From an uncultured Treponema sp. (GTDB lineage Bacteria; Spirochaetota; Spirochaetia; Treponematales; Treponemataceae): DNA of 33,865 bases. The translations under genes and the position numbers were made by a program. A model generated the notes under the pieces. The model ran no database searches. It saw only the letters and a list, made by a program, of their open reading frames with translations, and had not been told where the DNA came from. Shown here piece after piece: positions 10,516 to 22,500 of this stretch (position 1 is the stretch's first letter; each line of letters begins with the position of its first letter). The DNA lies in NCBI GenBank assembly GCA_946631855.1, contig CAMPAL010000014.1, positions 1 through 33,865 of the forward strand, read 5' to 3'.

Positions 10516-13500
10516 TTACTTTATCTGGGCGGTTTCGATGTAGCCTACAGAACCAGTTTTTATAGCATAACCTAAAACTTCATTATTAGTTCCATTTCCC
10601 CATACAGTACCATAACTATTATCAGTACTGCCTGCTTTAGATACAAAAGATTTAGTTCCTGGAAGTGAAGTAGTTAATACTCCTGCATTCGTCTTCCAAA
10701 CTGCAACATTAATATGATCTAAAGTCAGTTTACTCTGAGTTGGAACATAAGAAACTTCCCAGTTAGAAGTAAATAAGTCATCCTCTGCCCCTGCTACCGA
10801 AGATGTACTTGTAAGAGCTGAACCAACCCATTTTGCAATTTTTGGTTTTGCGGCGTTTGATGCATAATAACTGATATAAGGAACAGGATTATTATTAACC
10901 AAAGCAACATCAATATTAAGTTCTGAACCTACAAATCCGTTAGAATCAAGACATCCAACTTTCTTGGTTGAAGTATTATCAAAATCCTTAAGATAAGCAT
11001 ACCAGATATCTCCGTTTGTACTATCATAAGCTGCAATATGAACCCCATTATTAGCATCTACTGTAACTTTACAGTATTCACCAACCTCACCTGAGAATAT
11101 TTCAACTGGAGCAGACCAACCAGTTTCACTCTGTAAATATTCTCCCTTTGCTATTCCTGTTGGTTTTTTATTGTATGAATACTTCATTGCATGATTTGTA
11201 CCATCCCACCATACAGCAACAACAGCATTATCACTGTCTCCAGCTCCTGATAAAGCAGCAATACTAACATATTCACCAGCATAAACGTTTTGACCTGAAG
11301 TTGTAGTTACAGGACTTGATGCATACGTTGGAGTTGTACTAATAGCTTTATTTGTAGTTTGACCGGCAATAAGAGAAGTCTTACTTATTGAATATGCCAC
11401 ACTTGTACGAGTTGCATCAAAGTGTGTTCCAAACATACCTGTATCATCACTGTCGTCTTTTTTATTTTTTATAACACCCCAGCTAAAACGAATTTCATCG
11501 TTTATAGAATCGTAATATGCAAGATAAACAGTTGCTTTCGATGTATCTTCTGTAGAAGCTACAGTAGCTAATGATGGTGATTTTATTCTTTCCTTACTAA
11601 AGTTAGTAAAATCTTTCCAAGTTCCATCTGTATCTAAGAAATACTCTCTTTCTCCAATGTATTCCATACCAAACTGATTATTCAAATCTTTATAACCTTC
11701 AGTAGTAAGGGTTCCTTTACCATTCCAACGACTTGTTGTAAATCTGAAAATATCGACTCCGTTCTTAGATGTGTTAAGGTCTCCACCAGCAGCAGTTGCA
11801 TAACTGTAACCATTTATATCATAAGCCAGGCTAACACTATTCCATGCATCAAGACCTCCAATCCAGTATTCAAATGAATTTGGAGTTACATTTTTACTAT
11901 TCTTTCCGTAAGGCATACTAAAATATGCAGTTCCTCCTACAAAGGCAAAACCAATATTTTTGTTCACAGGGTCAATTGCCATTACCGGATGCTCAATAGA
12001 ACCTACTTTCGGAGTTACAGCAGTACTATCAAACTGCCAGATTTTAATAGCAACATCATCCGTCAGCAAATTGTTACTATCACCATTTGGACAACGGTTA
12101 TAGTAGTTACTGTAAATTTCTTCATCGCCTGTTGGGTTGTCTGTAAGATTTACAGGTTTATCGTAAGAACCTTTTACATCATTATTGTTGATGTTATTCA
12201 AAGAAGAAATATTCTTTGTCTTTACAGTAAGATTTCCACTCTTAAGAGTGCTTGCAGAAAGACTATAAACACTTCCTGCAGGTTTTGCACTTGAACTGTA
12301 CCATTCCAGAGCTGCCACTTCTTCATCTGTAAGAGCTGTAAGGGCAACTTCTGTATTAGCACTGTCATAAACCTTAGCTCCACCCATGTTGAAACCATAG
12401 ATATAGAATGTTTCAGTAGAACTTACTGCATAAGAACCAAGAGAAGTTCGGTCAAATACAGAAGAATTTCCCTTCTTGAACTTTGAAAGGCCGGTCTTAA
12501 GTCCTGCAATGTAAGGAACAATATCCATCTTATATTCAGTTTCATCTGAAGTATTTGTTGCAGCAGCACCTCGATCATCTACCGCATAAACTTTTACAGT
12601 CTGATCAAGTTGAGCCTGATCTGTTCGTTTTGCGGTATCAACAATAAGGGTCCAGTGAACTTTATGACCTTCTCCATTACAGAATACATCTTTTGCTTCA
12701 AAGCCCCAGCCTGTTTCTGCACTGTATGCAACTTTTGACCAGGTTCCTGTATATGTTGAAGCTTTTACACTTGTGCTAAGGTTTGTATGATTTGACATCT
12801 GAACCCAAATTTCTTTGAGTTTTATATCATCAAAAGTATCACCTTCTACTTTGATAATTCCTGAAACTTTAGGGTCATCTGCCCCATATGCTGTTGTTCC
12901 ATCCGAAGTTGTTGCAATAGCAGTTGTTCCAAAATCTGCTGGAAGTTCAATATGACCTTCAAGATCTGCTACTGATGTAACTTTAGATTTTGAAGAGTAA
13001 ACTGAATTGTCAGAAAGAGACTTCCAGTATAAATTATCAATTGTTACATTTGGTTTTGTTGTATCACGGTACTGAACATTCAAAGCTACACGGAATTTTG
13101 CACTTAATCTGCCATTTGTATAATTTTCAGTTTCAGTCCATGCAGTAGAACCTTCTGTAGTATCGTAAATTGTATATTCAAACCAGGTTGGTTCTGCATT
13201 AGAAGTACTGTTTCCAAGCATATTCAGTGTGTAGTCACCTTCCTGTTCTCCTTCCACGCTTCCAGGAATTTCTACATAAACATCAGAATGTCCGCTTATA
13301 TATGCAGATTCGTTATCATCTTTAATGTAATAACCATCTGAATCTACATCTTCATCAATTCCATCGTCAGTACCATTTCCTATTGTAGCACTGCCTTTTT
13401 TCGGAGTAGCAGAATCTAAAGCAGCAGCAGAACCATACTTATAAGTGTAGTAGAGTTCATTGTTACCGCCAACAAGTTCTGGAATAAAGCGGGTTGTAGC

Positions 13501-16500
13501 TTTTACTGTCTTAAAGGCAGAACCCTTAGTTGGGTTCGAATTGTAATCATAACCATTAGCAGAAACTACAAGTTCAGAAGTAACATCTGTAGCTTTTGTC
13601 AGATAGTTTCCATCAATCTTGCGTTCCTTACCCTTGTAATACTTAGTATCACATTCTGCGGCCTGCATTTCTCCATCTTCATTAAAATCTGACCAGACAG
13701 TAAGACTTGCAAGTCGTGGTGCATTATTTGCAATATTTACTTCTACAGATTCTTCAGCATACTTTCCGGCCTTATCGAATGCAACATAGTGAAGTGTTAC
13801 AGCTCCGTCTTTCATGTTCTGAGAATTGATATTTGCTTCCCATGTCCAGGTTGTTCCCTGTTTATTTACAGATTCCAGCATGTGGTCGCCATCATCTCCA
13901 GACAGAGTTTTATAGTAACCATATTTTCCGTCTTCGGTAGAACGTTCTCCAGCTCCAGATTCAGCCTCTTTATTTACAACATTTGCAATTGCAAATTTTA
14001 CAGTTTCAGTAAGAACAGGATTTCCAGAGGCATCTTTCTTATATTCAGGCTGTCCGTCAATTTCAATGCTTAATCCATTTTCACTAACACTGCTTATAAA
14101 GTAGATTGAACCCTGAATCTTACAAAGTCCTCCTGCATGAACATTAGGATCAATTGAAGTAAGACGTAAACTGCTCTGAGAATCTGCATCACGAGTTACA
14201 GATACAGATTTCCACATAAGACCATCTTCTTCTGTAAGATCTGCCCAGCTTACTTCGCTGTTTGCTTTTGAACGCATTACATCATAAACAATATGAGAAT
14301 TACCTATATTCTTTTCAAACCAGAATGCAAGATATGCAAAACCGGACTGAGTTTTATTATCAATACTGTTTTCAGTTACCTGAGCACCAAATGTATAGAA
14401 GAAGTTATCATTCTTTACATTTGTATTAATTGAATACTTACTTCCGCTTGTAACATTAACCGGAGCTTCGTTATCAAAATTAATACTATATGTTTTCTTT
14501 TCTGTATGTGGTGATGAATCAACATTATCTGTAGCAGAAACTTCAATACTCAAGCTTCCTACACCTTCTCCACTTTCAAGTTTATACTTAAAGCTTTCAG
14601 AAACGTTTTCTCCACCATTTACAGTCTGTTCAACTCTTGCACCTTCAGGTCCAACTTCAAGAGTTTTAATGCCCTGTGTATCAGAAACATTTCCACAAAG
14701 CCACCATACATCTTTAATCCACATATCTGCTTCATAAGGACGAGATGCAACTATATCACCAATTCCGTTTACATTATCTGAATACTGACGAAGATAAACA
14801 TTACTGATTACAGGGTTATCTGAGTCAAATACACCCAGCATTTCCTGATAGCGGCTCAGGTTGTTATCTTTATCTTTTGCATAAACACGGAAAGCAATAG
14901 GATTTACTTTTCCAGTTCCAGGGTTAAATTCTCCAATTCTGTTGATTTTTTGAGTCCATACAGAAGAGCTTGAGAAAGTAGCCTTTATGTAGTATGCAGA
15001 ACCGTCAGCATCATCATCACCAGTTGGAGCAGTAGTTACAGGAGTTGGAGTTGCATTTGTAATATCTGTATAAACTTCATACAGTTTTGTACCAGAAGCA
15101 TTTTCTGCATTTACCCACTGCTTAACATCTTTAAGTTTTGGAGCAAATGATTTTAGGGTGTAGGCATGTGAATAACTTGTTTGTTCCTTATCATCAACTG
15201 TTTTTACAACCGGTGTTACTGTATCAGTAAACTTCAAACTTCCAGTTGTACTTTCCCAGTCTTGAGTACTTGTGATTGTTGAAGAGTCGTATGCATTTTC
15301 TTTTGCAGAAATAATCTGAATCCATACAGAATCTACACCGTTATTAACGCCTCCGTTATCACTTGCATTACCTCTTAATGTAACATCGCTACTTAATGTA
15401 GTTCCATTTTCTTCAGGATATTCAATGGTTACAGTTGGAGCATCTCCCTGAGGGTCAATTAAGAAATCAAATTTTTCTACTGTAGAGTTTCCAGCTTCAT
15501 CAACAGCCTTCATCCAGAGATAAGCCTGAACGATTGTTGTAAACTTTTCAGCAGTAACTGTAGTTTCAATCTTATCTTTTGTTGTAACTCCAGAATCAAT
15601 TAAGAACTGTTTTACAGTTTTATCATGACTGGCTGTTGTAGAAGAAAGACCGTCAAAATAAACATTCCATGAATAACTGTCTCCAATTACAGGAGTATAG
15701 TAAGGTTTATAATTACATGCAGTTGAACCAGCAGTTCCATTTTCATCTTTCCAGCCTGTAATTGCTGTTACTTTTGCAAGTTCATCCTCTGTATTGTCTA
15801 CAGCAGGACTTGTTGTATCATTTAAAGAAAGTGCATAGTACAAATATTCCGATGGAGTATCTGTAGAATCCTTATTCTTCCATTTTGTAAGATTTGTTTC
15901 TCCTGAAGCAGTTACTGAACCACTTGAATACTGACTTGCACTTGGTAAAGTTCTAGTTATAGTTGGTGCAGTATTATCAACAACAATTGTAAATGTATCT
16001 GTGCTCTGTCTTGATCCATCATTAACTACAATAGAACATGACTTAGTACCATCACTTACATTTGTTGAAGACAAAGTAATAGTATTTGATTCATAGTAAT
16101 AAGCATCTGGATATGCAGTTAATTCTGCATTCACAGTTTTTGTAAATGTAATAGCAGAACCTGTATATCCAGGAATTGTCATTGATACTGGAGCAGATAT
16201 ATACTGCAAGTTCACATCATATACAGGGACTCTAATCTTAATTTTAGGTCTATAAGTTCCACCAAAAGGTAAAGAAGAAATTTCAGACTTAGCTTTCCAG
16301 ATTGGATTATCTGAATCAACATCAGTTGTAAACTGTAATGGTCCAAGATATGGATCTGTAGTATCAATTTTAATATAAGTTACAGTTATCTTTCTTCCTG
16401 TATCCGAATCTCTATATCCGTATTTATTACTATCTGAATCTGTCAGTTTTGGTGTTTCTTCACTATAAGAATCGCTGCTTGAAGAAGTAAATGTTTTATT

Positions 16501-19500
16501 ATCTTCAGTATCAGTTACTTCAAAGTAAAGATCATTTGGTCCATCAGCCAGACTGATATTAAAGCTTCCGTTTGAAAGGGTTGCATTATTCCAGCTACCG
16601 TTTTCACCAATTTTATATCTAACTCCGCTAACTCCATCATCATCAGTTACTGAACCATACAAGTTTCCGGAAGAGAAAGGTAAAGGTGCAGACGATGCCA
16701 TTACAGCATCATTTTCTCCCAAAAGCTTAAGATTTTGGAACTGAATTACAGGACGGTCTGTATCCTGATCTACAATTACAGTAAATCTATTTGAATAGCC
16801 TGTATTTCCAGGTTCATCTTTTCCAGCAACCATAAAATAAACTGTTGTTTGATGAACATCATTATCGCCATAAGTTTTTTCAAGTGATGGTGTATTAATG
16901 TTAGTAAAGGTCCAGCTGTTGTCAGATGTTGTTTCAGCTAATTTAACCCATGCTGAATCTGCATCTGTTCCAAAGTTGTCTGTATCTTCAGATCTTGTGT
17001 AATAAAGAGTCAGAGGTTCTGATGTAGAAAGTCCGCTTGTATCACTTGCAATTCCACTTAAAGACATCTTGCCATTTACTATATTTATTGACTCTCTTGT
17101 ATCTGCAGATGATGAAGTCTGAATTGTCACAGAAGGGCCGGTTGTATCTACCAGAATTGTTGCAACTGGTAAAGTAGAAGTGTTGCCTGTTCCGGCTTTA
17201 TCTACTGCGATTGCGGTAATTGTTTTAGTTCCTGTACAGCCTGCAAAAATAGAATGTGGAACATCACATGTCCAATCATATCCACCTGTTATTGCTGTAA
17301 GATTATCGTCATCTAATGAATATGTATAAGTATGAGTATCATCTACAGTAACAGAAAGGCTAAGTGACTTAACACCGGCTTGTGCATCTGTTACAGTTCC
17401 TGAAAGTGTAATATTTCCACTGCCACCGTTTGAGTACTGAATACCTGTTGTATTTGTTGTAATTACAGGTCCATCCTGTTCAACATTTAAAGTAAAATAT
17501 TTATTAGTTGAACCAGACGGAATATCAAGACTAGAGTTTCCTACATTATCAGTAACTACTAATACAAGGTAGTTTGTACCTGTATTAAAGCCAGACAAAG
17601 TTTCCATAAAGTTTGAAGAAATTGTCTTATAGTATCTGTCGTATTCTGTTCCGTTATCAGCTGCATCTGAAAGCTTAGTTCCTCCAAGAGTTGCAGAAGC
17701 TGCTGTAGCTCCAGGAGTTACGTTGTAGCATACATTCTTCTGAGATTCTGTAGAAAGCTTAGAAATTACTCCTGTTGGAGAAGTAAGTACCAGATTCTTT
17801 AATTCATCATCTGTTTCTGTAGGTGCTGTCTGTGTTACATAGTAGTAAACCTTAGAAGCCCCGGAACCGCCAGTTTCATCTGCAAAGTATCCGCGGATTT
17901 TCATTGTAAGGGCATTACCATAAGTTCCACTTTCATATTTTCCACCAACGTCAGTGTCGTAATCTGCATGAGTTGAATCTGTTACGACCTCATTATCATT
18001 TGAGCCTACACGTAAATAAAGGTCCTTATTTTTAACATCAGTAAGATGAGTTACTATAGGTCCTGTTACATCAAAATTAAGAGTTACATTTCTAGTAGTT
18101 TTATTGCCTGCTGCATCAGTTACAATCACTTTGATTTTGGCACCAGTTTCTTCTGTCCAGCCAGTAAGATTTATTCCACTGTAAGTCCATACATAAGCTG
18201 CAGTATCTCTGAAAGTTTCAGTTATATCTGGAGTTTCTGGATTTGCTGTATCTGTACTGCCATAAGTTGTATTTGAATTTTTAAAGATTTCAACTTTTAC
18301 ATTATCAACACCACTTGTATCACTTGCATTTCCAGAAAGTGTAAAGGTTCCTTCTGTATTATTTACAAAATAATTATATGCTGATGATGGCTGATAAACG
18401 GCGTAGTTTGAATTTTCTTTAGTAAGAGAAATATTTGTTAAACCAGGATTTGTATTATCATAAACAAGGCTGAATGGAGTAATTGTAAAACTAGTTCCAG
18501 CTGTATTTACACCACTTACAGAAAGTACCTTACTTGTATTTTCTGTTGAGCCAAAATCTTCAGCACTTGGAGTGAATGAAGCCTTATAAGTTCCATCCAC
18601 CGAATATTGAATAGTTGGAGTGATTTCAGTAGTTCCTAATTTGAAAGTAAGACCTGCTATACCGCTCTCTGGATCTCTAAATTCACCCCAAACTGTAAGT
18701 TCTGTACTGCCATTTACAAAAACAGTTCCACTTACAGACTTTTCAGTTCCTTCTGTTCCAAGCTTGTATCTCTGAGCAGAAAGTTCTGGAACACTTGGGT
18801 CAATATTAATAATAATTGGACTGTTATCTGTATTAAAATAATTTACGTTACCAGCATTATCTTTTATGCGGATAAAGAGTTTCTGTGCACTTCCAGTCTC
18901 AGTAAACATTGCATTTGCAGAATAGAAGTCACTTTCACCATTTTCTCCGCTCTCCAGTGAAAGTACAACCCATGAAGAATTTGCAGGACTTGTTTCACTT
19001 GCAGAAGAAGCAAGTGTTGCATACTCAACAGAAGAAACTTGTGAACCTGTTTCTGTAATGTTGTCTACACTTATGTTCAAAGAAAGAACCTGAGCGTTAT
19101 ACCAGTTTGAAGAATTGTCTGTATTTGCTGAAATTGGGTCTTTACCGGCAATTGAAATTGCAGAAATTACAGGCAAAGTTGTATCCACAACAATAGATTT
19201 TGTAAGACTTGCATTTGTTCTGCCAGCATTATCAACAGCTGAAATTACATAAGAATAAGAGCCTTCTCCAGGATAATCTGTAAATGACCATACAGCTCCA
19301 TTTGTATTTGGTATATAAGTCCATGTAGTATTTGCAGCTGATGAAGTTGTTAGGCTTCCATTATTAATTATTGTAAAGGTTTCTTCACTTGAATCTGAAG
19401 CAACTCTTTTTACGGTGAAAGTATTTACACCATTAGATTCTGTTACAGATCCTGAAAGCTGAACTTTTCCATTATCAGTTTCAGTCTTCTTTACATAAGC

Positions 19501-22500
19501 GGTGCTTAAAGTTTCTGTTACAAAAGGTGCTTCCTGATCAATGTAGAAAGGCTTTTCTATATGAGTAGATTCGTTTCCTGCCTTATCAACAGAATAAATA
19601 TAGAATGTGTGCTGACCTTCGTACAAATCTGCTTCACTTCCAGATGTACCAGTTCCTAAAAGTTTTGTAAGTTTCCACTGGCTTGCATCATTACAAGAAA
19701 CCTGAGTATAAGAAGTTTCATCATCAAACTTATAGAAGATATATGCACTTCCAGTTCCGCCGTCATTATCTGTAGAAGTTGCTTTAAAGGTGAAAGTATT
19801 TCCAGAAAGAGAATTATCACCAGAAATTGTTCCTGCTGGAGCATCCAGTGTAAGTTCAGGAGGAATGTTATCAACTGTTACAGTACAAACAGAAGTTGTC
19901 TTTTCTTTTCCGGCAGCATCTGTTACATAGAGAACATATCTGTAAGTTCCATTCACCGCTTTTGCAGGATCTGCACTATCTGCGGCAAAATTTTCTCCAT
20001 CTGCTGCACGAGGTAAATCTCCACATGTCCATTCATTTCCAGAACGGGTCAGTCCACTGGTGATTGTTACAGGGTCCTCCCCTTCCTTAGTCTGAACAAG
20101 TTTTACAGTCGCAACAGCGTTTGAATCGTAAGCACGTCCTTTAAGACTGAACTTATAACCATAATCAAAGGCATTTGAAGCGATTGTTCTTTCATCAGCA
20201 TTTCTATCAATATATTTTGCAATAGTAGCTTCTGGATCTGAAACATCATAAATAAAGGTTTTTGTAGACCATTCACTTTGGTTACCAACATTATCGATTG
20301 CACGGGCATAAATTGTATTCTGACCTTCGTGCAGATTTAATTCAGAGAAGCGGGCGATATAAGACCAGTTTTCTGTTCCGGAAGCAGTGTAAACTGTAGA
20401 ATGATCGGTATCAAAATCGATTTCAACAGCTGCAACTCCAGACAAATTAGCACTGTTATAAAGATCATCTGCATGACCTGCAAAAGTGTAAGAAGCGTTA
20501 TCTGTACCTACAGAAGAAGCACTTATATCTGAAATTGTAAGAGAAGGTACTGCATTATCAACTTTATAATCTACAGAAACAGCTTTTCTCTTTCCAAAAA
20601 CATCCCTTACTGTATAACCAATTGTTCCGGAAGAAGAAGCAGCCGCTGGTGTAAAGGTATCTGTTACAGTTGGGTATTCTCCGCTATCATCAACAGTCAA
20701 TTGTGCATCTGGATTATCATTTCTTGTTACAGTGTAAGGTGCAGAACCGTCTGTAATGGCAAGAACAACTGTAAAATCCTTCTTTATATAAGATGAATGA
20801 AGATTTGCAGAATCGTTTGTTGTAACATAAGCCGGACTGATTGATTTAGAAACTTCCGGTGCATTACCAGTACACTGAACATAAATCTTCTGAGTCTTTC
20901 CTGAAGTTGGCAGATTGCCCACCATATCAGTAAGTTCAATTTCAAGCTCGTAAGCCCCAGTTTCGTCTGGGAAAGAATAAGTTAAAATTGGACTAGTTGG
21001 ATTTCCTCCTAATGTAAGATATTCTACATCAGTTGAAGATTCATCTGCAACAAATGTTACAGAACCCTGAGTCTGATTCTTTTTACGGGTAATTTTAAAA
21101 CCAGATGATGTAGATGTAGAATTCATAAATCCATCATCATCACTAAGTTTAAAGGTAACTGTTGCACCCTTTGTAATTAAGTTTTTACACTCTGTATCAG
21201 TATTTTCAAAAATTTGAGTTCTTAATTCCGTATATGTGGAAATTTCCGCATCAAGGGAAGTTCCATCTACACAAATAAATGGGAAATCTGAAGACTGATC
21301 TACTGTATAAATGTAAGAAAAATCAGTTGAGTTTCCGGCTTCATCATAAGCGGTAAGTACCACTTTGATATATTTTACAGCTGATGGATTTTCTGAATCG
21401 TAAGTTAAAATCTTTGTTGTATCAAAAGTAAAACTAAAATCATCAGGATTTGAAAGAGGCTGATTTACTAAAGTAGCATCTGAAACTGCTGTCCAGTTCG
21501 AAGCAGCAGATGGTGCTGTATCTTCAGTTGTGAAAACAGTCCATTTTGCATTTTCAGAATTTAATCCTGAATAAGAATCTGAAAGTAAACCTGTAAGAGT
21601 TACATTTCCGTTCAAAAGTCCCAAAGTTGCAGAAGTTGAATCTGCAATTTTTGGTGATATTGCATAGTTTTTAATTGAAGGTCCTTCAACATCATAACGA
21701 ACTGTAACTGTATCGTAAGAAACTTTTCCATTACTTGCTTCAATACGGATTGAATACTGTTTTGTCTGAGTCTGACTGAAAGTGTCAGAAGGAATCATGT
21801 ATTCAAAAGTACTGCTGCCATTTTCGGCCAGATTTGTATACATAGTATGTGGAGAACTTGTACTTGTATCAGTAACAATTGGCTCTGGATTTGTTGATTT
21901 ATCTTTGAAAATACTGAGCGCTGCAAGTCCAGTTTCAACACCAACAGAACCTTTCACATAGAGTGGTGAACCTTTATGAAGATAGATTACTTCATCACTT
22001 GTCCAGTTTACCCCGTCTGTACTTGTCTGAATCTGTCCTAAATCTGGAGCTGCACCGTTTGAAACAAAGAGGAATCCATAACCTTTTCCATTTGGAACAA
22101 CGGCATTTCCGTTAACATCATATCCTTCTACACCAAAAATGTAATACGGATTATCAACATTCAAATCAAGAACAACATCTGTATTTTCTGCTGTACGACC
22201 ATGAACCAGAGAAACTACAAATTTGTAAGAAGTACCAGATTTTGCCCAGGTTCCCTTATCAGCAAGATAAATTCTGTTTTCTGCAACATTTGAAACACTT
22301 GGATTTCCGTAAGAATCACAAGGAAGTACATAAGGACGCAAATCTGTTGGGTCAATAGAAATACCATCAAGACCGGTAGCAACTTCAACTACTACTTCCG
22401 AACCGTTAGTAATATCAATGTTGCCAGGAGTAAAATCATTTCCGTCTTTTTCCAGCTGATCCTTACCGCTTACAGAAAATTTAGGGTTATTTTCAGGGTT

